This document shows, piece by piece, positions 37,263-45,085 of a stretch of 55,168 nucleotides of DNA. The notes below the pieces were generated by a model. That model saw only the letters and a list, made by a program, of their open reading frames with translations. It searched no databases and was not told the DNA's origin. The stretch lies in contig NZ_JPOQ01000010.1 in assembly GCF_000735045.1 (NCBI RefSeq), positions 1 to 55,168 of the forward strand. Direction: 5' to 3'. The stretch comes from Ferrovum myxofaciens (GTDB lineage Bacteria; Pseudomonadota; Gammaproteobacteria; Burkholderiales; Ferrovaceae). How positions within the stretch are numbered: position 1 is the first letter of the stretch; every line of letters begins with the position of its first letter. The translations under genes were made by a program, and so were the position numbers.

Positions 37263-38396
37263 TCAGTGAGGAGGGGGCAATATCGATAGAGTTTCCGCGT
37301 AGAAGCGTTTCAGGTCTCCGGCATTGGGAGTTTGCTTGTTGGCAATCGCGTGATTCCGAATACGACCAAGGATTGATTTGACCTCGGCATCATTCAGCAG
37401 AATACCGAGTTTGGCGTAGGCGTTCAGAACGGATTTTGAGCCTGAATGCTTTCCCAGGACGAGGCAGTGTTCACGACCTACTTCAGCGGGGTCAAAATTT
37501 TGATAATTAGTTACATTTTTGAGTAGGCCGTCAATGTGAATCCCTGATTCATGGGTAAAAACGGAACTGCCGACAATACATTTATTGGCAGGGATCGGAC
37601 GGCCAGAGGCGCATGCGACCAGTTCTGATATTTCCGGAAAGCAACGCGCGTTGATACCCGTTTCAATGCCATAAAGGTGTCTCAAGCCCATGACGACTTC
37701 CTCAAGGGGTGCATTACCCGCCCTTTCCCCCAGACCGTTGACCGTGGTGTTGACGTGGGTCGCACCGGCAGTGACGGCGGCAAGGGTATTAGCCGTAGCC
37801 AAACCAAGATCATCATGGGCATGAATTTCGATTTCCAGGTCCGAATTTCTTTTCAACTGCTGGATTCGATCAAAGGTCGTGAAGGGATCCAGTAGTCCCA
37901 TGGTATCTGCAAACCGAAATCTTCTGGCTCCCGCAATTTGCGCCGTTTCCATGACCTGCATCAGAAAGTTCAAATCGGCGCGGGAAGAATCCTCCCCACC
38001 AACACTGACCTCAATGCCCAGATCCCGGGCTTCGCTGACCTGACGGCTAATGGTATTCAATACCCACTTTCGATCCCGGGCGATTTTATTGAAAATCTGA
38101 AGGTCGGAAACTGGAATAGACAGATTGACGATGTCAGCCCCACATTTTGCCATGGCAAGCAGGTCTTCATGCAACATTCTGCCCCACACCATCAAACGGG
38201 CAGAAAGTCCCATTTTTGTGATCGCCTGGATGATTTCCTGTTCTTCCGGGCCAAGGATTGGAATACCTACCTCCATCTCGGGAACCCCGGATTCTGACAG
38301 CGCGCAGGCAATGGCAATTTTTTCTTCCGCATTGAAAGCCACTCCAGCGGTTTGTTCGCCGTCGCGTAACGTTACATCGTTAATGATTACAGTCAT
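37263..38396 (-). CDS. nifV: Homocitrate synthase NifV
   Basis: NifV condenses acetyl-CoA and 2-oxoglutarate to homocitrate, the organic ligand of FeMo-co. The 377-residue protein is an HMG-lyase-like TIM barrel: [17 protein letters not shown] at the start (metal-binding Arg-Asp), [11 protein letters not shown], the metal site [14 protein letters not shown], and [19 protein letters not shown]. The ATG at 38396 follows GGGGGTTG and a 26-nt leader from a sigma-54 promoter. It diverges from the ferredoxin-nifZ operon and shares its NifA site. Confidence 0.96.
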   Translation of the reverse strand: MTVIINDVTLRDGEQTAGVAFNAEEKIAIACALSESGVPEMEVGIPILGPEEQEIIQAITKMGLSARLMVWGRMLHEDLLAMAKCGADIVNLSIPVSDLQIFNKIARDRKWVLNTISRQVSEARDLGIEVSVGGEDSSRADLNFLMQVMETAQIAGARRFRFADTMGLLDPFTTFDRIQQLKRNSDLEIEIHAHDDLGLATANTLAAVTAGATHVNTTVNGLGERAGNAPLEEVVMGLRHLYGIETGINARCFPEISELVACASGRPIPANKCIVGSSVFTHESGIHIDGLLKNVTNYQNFDPAEVGREHCLVLGKHSGSKSVLNAYAKLGILLNDAEVKSILGRIRNHAIANKQTPNAGDLKRFYAETLSILPPPH

Positions 38397-38432
38397 GTCA
38401 ACCCCCGGATATTCAGGCATTACCTAACCCTG

Positions 38433-38448
38433 AGCAATAGTTGTGCCA
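38433..38448 (-). promoter_or_regulatory. Sigma-54 (-24/-12) promoter of nifV
   Basis: On the minus strand, TGGCACA-ACTA-TTGCT has the invariant GG and GC with 10 bp between them. The predicted start is about 38422, 26 bp before the nifV ATG. The only visible NifA site is about 155 bp upstream of the -24 element. Confidence 0.87.
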
Positions 38449-38601
38449 ATAGGGAGAAGTGATTGGAAATTTCGACAAAGATCCATTGAAAGACGAATTC
38501 AGAACCTTGAAGAGCAGGACGGATGACTGGAAAAAGGGGGGAAACCAAAAAAATAGAGCGATTCAGGTAACAAACATTGAACCGCTGGATCAATGGAGGG
38601 T

Positions 38602-38617
38602 TGTCGCGTTTGCGACA
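38602..38617. promoter_or_regulatory. NifA upstream activator sequence serving nifV and the ferredoxin operon
   Basis: TGT-CGCGTTTGCG-ACA fits the NifA consensus TGT-N10-ACA exactly, and the interior is nearly palindromic too. It lies 86 bp before the rightward -24 element and 154 bp before the leftward one, both within looping range. It is the only such site I find in the 370 bp between the two genes. Confidence 0.85.
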
Positions 38618-38702
38618 GATGAGACAGGGATGTATGGATATAAACAAATTAAAATTGGTTGTATTGTAAGGATATTTTATGTTTTTTTAGTAAGTTTTGA
38701 AT

Positions 38703-38718
38703 TGGCATGCTTGTTGCT
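38703..38718 (+). promoter_or_regulatory. Sigma-54 (-24/-12) promoter of the ferredoxin-nifZ-nifS operon
   Basis: TGGCATG-CTTG-TTGCT carries GG and GC with the required 10-bp spacing. The start is predicted near 38729, giving a 38-nt leader to the ferredoxin ATG. Confidence 0.87.
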
Positions 38719-38766
38719 CATGATTTGGGTCGTGTGAGTGGAATCAACTTCGAGAGGAATACCAAA

Positions 38767-38985
38767 ATGGCGTACAAGATCATTTCATCCCAATGTACCG
38801 CGTGTTCGGCCTGCGAACCGGAATGCCCGAATGTAGCGATTTATGAGAAGGATGGAACCTTTGTGATCAATCCGAAAAAATGTACGGAATGCATCGGTTA
38901 TTTTGATGATGCGCAGTGTGTGGCTGTCTGTCCTGTGGAAAACACTTGCGTCATCGATAACAACTACCCCCGTTATCAGGCCTAG
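38767..38985 (+). CDS. 2[4Fe-4S] ferredoxin of the FdxN type
   Basis: This 72-residue ferredoxin has two cluster motifs: [12 protein letters not shown] (C-x2-C-x2-C-x3-C-P) and [18 protein letters not shown], where the second has the 8-residue insertion typical of nif-linked FdxN proteins. It should be a low-potential electron carrier, either to nitrogenase reductase or to NifB during cofactor synthesis. GAGAGG precedes the ATG at 38767. It is the first gene of the sigma-54 operon and is followed 8 bp later by nifZ. Confidence 0.92.
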   Translation: MAYKIISSQCTACSACEPECPNVAIYEKDGTFVINPKKCTECIGYFDDAQCVAVCPVENTCVIDNNYPRYQA

Positions 38986-38993
38986 GTGAAATC

Positions 38994-39233
38994 ATGATAG
39001 GTGAAAGAATTCCAAAGTATCAGTGGGGACAGCCGGTCACAGCCATAACGGATCTTTTGAACGATGGAACCTTTCCTGGAAAGGAGCCGGGCGATCTACT
39101 CGTGAAGACTGGGTGTAGCGGCGAGATCGTTCAAGTGGGTAGTCATGAAGAGACCAATACCCCGGTTTATCTGGTGGAGTTCGCTGAAGGATTGGTGGTG
39201 GGTTGCCTGGAAGAGGAGTTGGTATCCCTCTGA
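38994..39233 (+). CDS. nifZ: NifZ, nitrogenase P-cluster assembly protein
   Basis: The 79 residues form one NifZ domain: YQWGQPVTAITDLLNDGTFPGKEPGDLLVKTG... then GEIVQVG and YLVEFAEGLVVGCLEEEL. NifZ helps to convert the second 4Fe-4S pair into the P-cluster of NifDK. It is short compared with the Azotobacter protein (about 150) but covers the conserved domain. It lies between the ferredoxin and a DUF3024 gene with small gaps. Confidence 0.92.
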   Translation: MIGERIPKYQWGQPVTAITDLLNDGTFPGKEPGDLLVKTGCSGEIVQVGSHEETNTPVYLVEFAEGLVVGCLEEELVSL

Positions 39234-39246
39234 AGATCGGCGGCAC

Positions 39247-39597
39247 ATGGACGATGGGGAGGGTTCTTTGGAAAGGTATCCACATCCCAATGAAGTTGAT
39301 TTCAAAAGAATTCAAAAAAAATTATCCGAAAGGTGCAGGTATCGCTATGTTTCCCCGGAAGTGCATTCCATTCCCGGGGGATACGAAGTCAGGAGTCCTT
39401 GTTGTTCCCGGAATATTGATAAGACAGGTGGGACTATCGACATTGCCAGGATTGAATTCAACAGGGAGAGTGGAACATGGCAACTTTATCGAAAGGATCA
39501 CAGCCATGGAACTTGGTGTCTTGAGTCCGAATTTGAAACGTTACCGCTGCTTCTGACCGTACTTAATCAGGATAAACATAGAAAATTTTGGCCATGA
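39247..39597 (+). CDS. DUF3024-like protein of the nif operon
   Basis: The 116-residue protein looks like the DUF3024 family: SIPGGYEVRSPCCSRNIDK followed by IDIARIEFNRESGTWQLYRKDHSHGTW, where the WxLYxxD...W pattern is the hallmark. Two adjacent Cys (PCCS) could bind metal. Function is unknown. The start at 39247 comes after the nifZ stop; an upstream in-frame start would run into nifZ. Its last codons overlap the nifS start by 4 bp, so it belongs to the operon. Confidence 0.65.
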   Translation: MDDGEGSLERYPHPNEVDFKRIQKKLSERCRYRYVSPEVHSIPGGYEVRSPCCSRNIDKTGGTIDIARIEFNRESGTWQLYRKDHSHGTWCLESEFETLPLLLTVLNQDKHRKFWP

Positions 39598-40718
39598 CTT
39601 ACTTCGATTACAACGCAACGACACCGCTTTCCAAGGAATGCCTGGAGGCTGTGATTGTGGCTATGAGCGAATTTGGAAATCCTTCCAGCACCCATGGTGT
39701 TGGCCAATTAGCCAAACAGAGATTAATCAGGGCCAGGGGAGAGGTGGCGGAATTTTTAGGGGCTGCTCCTCAGGAAATCATATTTACCAGTGGGGGCACT
39801 GAGAGTAACCACATGGCGATTCTGGGGGCTTGCGCAGCTCTGCCTGGCAGGAAGCAAATTGTCACCAGTAGGGTAGAACATCCTTCGACGCTGCTACTGC
39901 TGGCAGATCTGGAAAAAAAGGGCTATCGGGTGACGAAGTTGGGTGTAGACAGCGATGGGAATCTCGACTTGTCCGATCTCGAAAGTGCCGTGACCGAAGA
40001 GACTGCTCTGGTTTCTCTGATGTGGGCCAATAATGAAACTGGAGTGATTTTTCCGGTGAATTCCGCAGCGGAGATCGCTCATAAAAGCGGAGCATTGTTT
40101 CACACCGATGCCGTGCAAATTTGTGGCAAGGCTGAAGTGAACATGAAGTCAACGGCGGCTGATTTTCTTTCATTGTCAGGCCATAAGATGCATGCTCCCA
40201 AGGGAATCGGCGTTTTGTTTGTGAGGAAGAAGCAGTGGTTACCCCCCATTTTTTTCGGTCATCAGGAAAGAAAAATGCGTGGGGGGACTGAAAATCTTCC
40301 GGGAATCGCTGCGCTGGGGGTGGTGTGCGGAATCCTGGCACAAAACTCCCACTGGAAAGAAATCGCCTGGTTGAGAGACTATCTGGAATCTCAGATTCTG
40401 CAAATGGTTCCGTTTGCACGAGTCAACGGAAAGAATGCCCTGCGGGTCAACAATACCAGCAACATTTGCTTTCATGGTCTCCCCAGCGAAGTGATCGTGG
40501 ATAAGCTTGATCAACTAGGGATTCATGTTTCAACCGGCGCTGCCTGTACTGCAGGAGGAAATCACCCCTCTCATGTATTGCTGGCGATGGGATTGGGGCT
40601 GGGCGCGGAAAGTTCAGTACGGTTCTCTCTTGGTCGTGACACCTCAAAAGAGGAGGTGGATCATTTGTTGGGCGTATTGCCGGACATTATCGACAACATG
40701 AGGGGAAAGATTCAATGA
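39594..40718 (+). CDS. nifS: Cysteine desulfurase NifS
   Basis: NifS takes sulphur from cysteine for the Fe-S clusters of nitrogenase. The 374-residue PLP enzyme has the PLP Lys198 in LSGHKMHAPKGIG, the active-site Cys318 in HVSTGAACTAGG, and TSGGTESNHMAI near the N terminus. Placement with nifZ, nifT and nifV marks it as NifS rather than IscS. nifU is not present, so the scaffold must come from elsewhere. ATG 39594 starts inside the preceding gene. Confidence 0.95.
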   Translation: MTYFDYNATTPLSKECLEAVIVAMSEFGNPSSTHGVGQLAKQRLIRARGEVAEFLGAAPQEIIFTSGGTESNHMAILGACAALPGRKQIVTSRVEHPSTLLLLADLEKKGYRVTKLGVDSDGNLDLSDLESAVTEETALVSLMWANNETGVIFPVNSAAEIAHKSGALFHTDAVQICGKAEVNMKSTAADFLSLSGHKMHAPKGIGVLFVRKKQWLPPIFFGHQERKMRGGTENLPGIAALGVVCGILAQNSHWKEIAWLRDYLESQILQMVPFARVNGKNALRVNNTSNICFHGLPSEVIVDKLDQLGIHVSTGAACTAGGNHPSHVLLAMGLGLGAESSVRFSLGRDTSKEEVDHLLGVLPDIIDNMRGKIQ

Positions 40719-40924
40719 AAGTCATGATCAGAAAAAATGCAACGGGGGGGCACTCGATCTATGTTCCCAAGAAGGATCTGGAAGAACCCATCCTTACCAT
40801 GGAAAAGCCTGGACTTTGGGGAGGGAAGGTTACCCTTGGGAATGGCTGGATATTGGAACTACCGGAAATGGAGGCAGACACCAAGTTACCCATAACCGTT
40901 GAGGCCAGAAAAAGCGAGGGATGA
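40715..40924 (+). CDS. nifT: NifT/FixU protein
   Basis: This 69-residue protein matches NifT/FixU throughout: MKVMIRKNATGGHSIYVPKKDLEE, then GLWGGKVTLGNGWILELP. NifT is found in many nif operons, and its loss has little effect in tested species; its role is not defined. It overlaps nifS by 4 bp (ATGA) and is followed after 1 bp by a DUF6129-like gene. Confidence 0.93.
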   Translation: MKVMIRKNATGGHSIYVPKKDLEEPILTMEKPGLWGGKVTLGNGWILELPEMEADTKLPITVEARKSEG

Positions 40925-40925
40925 A

Positions 40926-41183
40926 ATGGATATCGATATTGAAATGATCGAGCAGTTTCTCGAAGAGTGTGAAGATAGAAGAAGTCTGTCGGCAATGTTC
41001 AAAGAGAGATTTCCCGGAGTTTCACTGACTCGTTGCGAGCCCTCTGATATAGCAGGTGATACGCCCTTCAGAAGCTGTCAGGAGTTTGATATCCATCTGG
41101 TGGATGGTCGGGATCACTGTTGGAAGATTACCCAGGAACTGCTTGAGGCCACGGGGGTGATTGTGGTGGAAAAAAAGCAATGA
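40926..41183 (+). CDS. DUF6129-like nif-associated protein
   Basis: The 85 residues resemble a small conserved family found next to nifT in proteobacterial nif operons (DUF6129): acidic N-terminal helix, FPGVSLTRCEPSDI, and a characteristic end, FDIHLVDGRDHCWKITQELLEATGVIVVE. The HC pair and one further Cys are candidate metal ligands. Function unknown. Starts 1 bp after nifT; its end overlaps the next gene by 4 bp. Confidence 0.72.
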   Translation: MDIDIEMIEQFLEECEDRRSLSAMFKERFPGVSLTRCEPSDIAGDTPFRSCQEFDIHLVDGRDHCWKITQELLEATGVIVVEKKQ

Positions 41184-42316
41184 TCACGCTTTCGGATCCC
41201 GACATCAGCCAACTTGAAATAGAAAGTGTCTCAGAGGTTCTGAGGTCACCTAGAATCAGTCACGGAAGTAAGGTCGAGGAATTTGAAACGGCGTTTGCTG
41301 CTTTTCTTGGCCGCAAACATGCCATTGCCGTTCATAGTGGAATCCTGGGCCTCGTGATTTCCCTACAGGCAAAGGGAATCGGTGTTGGGGATGAGGTGAT
41401 TGCTTCTCCCTATGCGTGGCATCAGATCAGCCATGCAGTCTCTCATTGTGGGGCAACTCCGGTATTTTCGGAGATCGATTACTGGGCAGGAACCCTGGAT
41501 CCTGTCAAGGCTGCAACTAAAATTACCTCGAGCACCCGGGCATTGCTGGTGGGAAATACCAACGGTCATCCGGCACCCTGGGATGAATTCATGGAACTTT
41601 CCAGAGCACGGGGTCTTTTATTGATCGAGGATTCCACCGAAGCCATTGCCTCACTTTACAAGGGCAAGCCGGTGGGTTCATTTGGAGATCTGGCGATTTT
41701 CGACTTTTCGCAACCAGGTCCTCTGGTTTGTGGAGAGGGAGGAATGATCGTGACAGACGATTCCCAACTTTATTCCGCCATCAGGCAAATCAGAAATCGT
41801 CGTCAGGATGAACGGTTTTCTGTCATTGCTGGGGTACGGTTACCCTGGGGATGCGTGATGAGCGATATGACGGCTGCTCTGGGATTGGTCCAGTTACAGC
41901 GGATTGATCGAATCCTGGAACGAAGAAAGGAAGTTGAAGATTTTTACTACGATCATGTGCGTTCCTTTGAAGGAATCAAAGATCCTTACATCGCCCAGGA
42001 TGTCGATGAGGTTCATTGGTTTCTCTACCTGATTCATCTGGGTACCCGATTTTCGAAAAGTAGTCGTGACGCCATCATCCATGATCTACATACCGAAGGG
42101 GTTGAAGCGGCGGCTTATTGCCAGCCAGCCCATCTCCAGCCCTATTACCAGAAGGCAGGTTACCGAAAGGGAAATTTTCTGGTCACGGAAAAGGTGGCTG
42201 ATAGAGTCATTGTCTTGCCCTTTCATGGGCATTTAACGGAAGACCAAGTGGGGTTCATCGTCAAGATCACCAAAGATGCTTCATTGAATGTAGGAGCCGG
42301 TTCGGCTATTTATTGA
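41180..42316 (+). CDS. DegT/DnrJ/EryC1-family protein lacking the PLP lysine
   Basis: The 378 residues have the fold of sugar aminotransferases: SPRISHGSKVEEFETAFA, the cofactor-Asp segment LIEDSTEAIAS (Asp151), the turn VGSFGDLAIFDFS and CGEGGMIVT. But where the Schiff-base Lys belongs (FSFHPNKTLTTIEGG in the ArnB of this same window) it reads FDFSQPGPLVCGEGG, with Gly180 at the Lys position; no Lys stands nearby. So ordinary transamination seems impossible. It may bind PLP or another ligand without catalysis, or run a different reaction, as in ColD dehydratases where His replaces Lys. It is coupled to the DUF6129 gene upstream and sits in the nif operon. Confidence 0.85.
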   Translation: MITLSDPDISQLEIESVSEVLRSPRISHGSKVEEFETAFAAFLGRKHAIAVHSGILGLVISLQAKGIGVGDEVIASPYAWHQISHAVSHCGATPVFSEIDYWAGTLDPVKAATKITSSTRALLVGNTNGHPAPWDEFMELSRARGLLLIEDSTEAIASLYKGKPVGSFGDLAIFDFSQPGPLVCGEGGMIVTDDSQLYSAIRQIRNRRQDERFSVIAGVRLPWGCVMSDMTAALGLVQLQRIDRILERRKEVEDFYYDHVRSFEGIKDPYIAQDVDEVHWFLYLIHLGTRFSKSSRDAIIHDLHTEGVEAAAYCQPAHLQPYYQKAGYRKGNFLVTEKVADRVIVLPFHGHLTEDQVGFIVKITKDASLNVGAGSAIY

Positions 42317-42335
42317 TAGATAAAGGAGAAATGAA

Positions 42336-42632
42336 ATGCCTGTTGTAACCATGATGCCCTCGGGGAAAAAAATTGAAGCAGCGGAAGGAGTCAGTATTCT
42401 TCACGCCATTCTTGATTCTGGCGAAAGTATTCCTCACAAGTGTGAAGGCAAGGCTGAGTGCGGTTCCTGTCATATATTCGTGACGGAAGGAAAAAAAAGT
42501 CTTTCCAAAATTCAGCGAGTCGAAAACGAAAAACTCGATACCCTCGTTGGGATTGGTTCCAAATCGAGGCTCGCTTGTCAGGCATTATTGGGCGGTGAAA
42601 ATATCACCATTGAAATTCTCAGTTTCATGTAG
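42336..42632 (+). CDS. 2Fe-2S ferredoxin, adrenodoxin-like
   Basis: The 98-residue ferredoxin has the ligands Cys36, Cys42, Cys45 (CEGKAECGSC, spacing C-x5-C-x2-C) and Cys81 in RLACQALL, as in adrenodoxin/Isc-type ferredoxins. It could feed electrons to an assembly step or to the proteins next to it. AAAGGAG precedes the ATG. It lies 19 bp after the DegT-like gene and 14 bp before a 69-residue unknown. Confidence 0.92.
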   Translation: MPVVTMMPSGKKIEAAEGVSILHAILDSGESIPHKCEGKAECGSCHIFVTEGKKSLSKIQRVENEKLDTLVGIGSKSRLACQALLGGENITIEILSFM

Positions 42633-42646
42633 GAGTACGACACACC

Positions 42647-42856
42647 ATGGAAAATATCATGATTCATGTACGCTTCAACAATGACGCGACTGTCAGTGAA
42701 ATTGGTGAGCGCCCATCTGCCCTGACGGCCCAGAACTGGTTCAATCATTTGAGTCGTAATACTCAAAATTGCTATGAATCTCTTTCAGGTGGCCGGGGTG
42801 TTTTCAGGCTTTCTACCGAACAACTCAACGTACTCAAACAGGAAATATCGGTATGA
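42647..42856 (+). CDS. Unknown 69-residue nif-operon protein
   Basis: I do not recognise a named family. The protein has a beta-like start (MIHVRFNNDATVSEIGERP) and a helical middle, NWFNHLSRNTQN, ending with GRGVFRLSTEQLNVL. There is one Cys. The start has AGGAGTACGACACACC before it. Its stop overlaps the start of the SIR2-like gene by 4 bp, suggesting the two proteins are made in step. Confidence 0.75.
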   Translation: MENIMIHVRFNNDATVSEIGERPSALTAQNWFNHLSRNTQNCYESLSGGRGVFRLSTEQLNVLKQEISV

Positions 42857-43677
42857 ACGAGATCGGCTTGATCAGGGATGGCCTGGAAACAGGCCGGTTT
42901 ATTCCCTATCTGGGCCCAGGGGTATTGGATCTCGTGCCGAATTGCCCGGTGCCCAATTCCCCGAATTCTCTGGTGGAAAAACTGGTTTCAAAAGCTTCTG
43001 TTCCGCATAAGGTTCGTAAGAACCTGACGGCTGCAGCTCAGTTCATCGAAAACTTCAAGCATCGGAAAAGTTTGGCCGGAATCATGACCGAGGCTTTCAT
43101 GCCGCAAGTGGAGCCAAGCCCCCTTCATTATTATCTTGCGCGCCTTCCTTTGGGGCCCGCCTTGATCGTCGATGTCTGGTATGACAATGCCATGCAAAGA
43201 GCAATGTCACCGGGCGGTGATTGGGGGCAGGTGCACGGAGTCAGTCAGTCTGAACATTTTGGCACCTGGGTTCACTACTATCAGTCGGGGGGGGATCTTG
43301 TTGAAGCAAGTCAGGCTGATAACTGGAGCAAATTGATCTATAAGCCCTTGGGTTCAATTTCTCCAGGGAATAACTTTCTCGTGTCGGATACGGATTTTGT
43401 CGAAGTCATGACAGAAATCGATATTCAGACCCCCATTCCAGATGCGGTCAAACGCATTCGTGGGGGTAAGAACTTTGTCTTCATGGGGTGTCGATTCAGC
43501 AATCAACTGGAGCGAACTTTTGCTCGCCAGATCATGAAACGGTCCGCCCTCAAGCACTGGGCTGTTTTGCCAGGAGAGTTGACAAGAAACGAGGATAGAT
43601 TCCTGAGGGAGCAGGGGATCGAGCGACTCGATATTTCCTTGGGTGACTTTGTACAGGAATTGGTCGTTCGGGCTTGA
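42853..43677 (+). CDS. SIR2-like domain protein in the nif operon
   Basis: The 274-residue protein begins IRDGLETGRFIPYLGPGVLDL, a variant of the GAGxS nucleotide-binding loop of the SIR2_2 group, and near residue 210 has KNFVFMGCRFSNQLERTFARQIM, the second landmark of that group. The N-D and catalytic His motifs of true sirtuins are not clear. SIR2-like domains elsewhere bind or cleave NAD+ or ADP-ribose; the role here is open. It is the last gene of the nifZ-nifS transcript, 366 bp before nifH. Coupling to nitrogen fixation is inferred from position only. Confidence 0.78.
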   Translation: MNEIGLIRDGLETGRFIPYLGPGVLDLVPNCPVPNSPNSLVEKLVSKASVPHKVRKNLTAAAQFIENFKHRKSLAGIMTEAFMPQVEPSPLHYYLARLPLGPALIVDVWYDNAMQRAMSPGGDWGQVHGVSQSEHFGTWVHYYQSGGDLVEASQADNWSKLIYKPLGSISPGNNFLVSDTDFVEVMTEIDIQTPIPDAVKRIRGGKNFVFMGCRFSNQLERTFARQIMKRSALKHWAVLPGELTRNEDRFLREQGIERLDISLGDFVQELVVRA

Positions 43678-43791
43678 AAACTCTCCCTGTATTTTTCCAC
43701 GGTTGAAAAGGATTTCCCGGCCGGATCTTTCGAAGGAATTGAAACACCCTGTTGGAATTATTGGAATGTTTTGCATGATTCATGACAGGGG

Positions 43792-43807
43792 TGTTGGATA
43801 CCGAACA
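43792..43807. promoter_or_regulatory. NifA upstream activator sequence of nifHDK
   Basis: TGT-TGGATACCGA-ACA matches TGT-N10-ACA. It lies 78 bp upstream of the -24 element, the usual distance. I find no second copy between the SIR2-like gene and the promoter. Confidence 0.82.
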
Positions 43808-43885
43808 ACTGATCGGTCCCTGATATTTTTTCGATTTAGTAAAATAATTAAATACAAACAATATGTTGTGATGATTTATCGGAAA

Positions 43886-43901
43886 TGGCACGGACATTGC
43901 T
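43886..43901 (+). promoter_or_regulatory. Sigma-54 (-24/-12) promoter of nifHDK
   Basis: TGGCACG-GACA-TTGCT is a full match to the consensus. The start is predicted near 43912, leaving a leader of about 130 nt before nifH. The 43678-44043 gap holds this promoter, the NifA site and the hairpin at 43911; I see no gene in it. Confidence 0.93.
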
Positions 43902-43910
43902 TAGTTTGTA

Positions 43911-43940
43911 CACAAACCGGAAAATATATTTCGGTTTGTG
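43911..43940 (+). ncRNA. Stem-loop at the predicted 5' end of nifH mRNA
   Basis: CACAAACCG (43911-43919) pairs perfectly with CGGTTTGTG (43932-43940) around a 12-nt A+T-rich loop. The start predicted from the -12 element falls at 43912, so the transcript would begin within 1 nt of the stem base. A paired 5' end shields RNA from pyrophosphohydrolase and RNase E. Whether it does so here is untested. Confidence 0.55.
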
Positions 43941-44022
43941 GGTGATAAAAAAAGTTTTTCAAGTTGTTGAGTTACAAAACCCGATGAACCAAGATTAATT
44001 TAGGGACTGCTATTCAATTTAA

Positions 44023-44943
<921 letters not shown>

Positions 44944-44953
44944 TTGGGGGGAA

Positions 44954-44984
44954 CCCCGTCCGAGGTGAAGAGCCATGGGCGGGG
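44954..44984 (+). ncRNA. nifH-nifD intergenic hairpin
   Basis: CCCCGTCC (44954-44961) pairs with GGGCGGGG (44977-44984), 8 bp with one G-U, loop of 15 nt. It lies right after the nifH stop in a 142-bp gap. Such hairpins often protect the nifH 3' end after processing, so that NifH is made in excess over NifDK; here it could also weaken read-through. Confidence 0.6.
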
Positions 44985-45085
44985 GTCCGGGAAAGTTGCG
45001 CCGATGGTCCTGGAAAGGAGGGGCTATGGGTGGAGATTTTCCGGGTCTTGTAAACCCTTTATTCATTTTTTTATAGGAGGGCGAA

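Noticed and set aside
38459-38737. 92-codon plus-strand frame between nifV and the ferredoxin
   Set aside because: It overlaps the NifA site and the rightward sigma-54 promoter, has no family features, and ends inside the leader of the ferredoxin gene.
41180-42316. Calling this gene a functional aminotransferase
   Set aside because: The lysine that must bind PLP is replaced by glycine, so I name only the fold.
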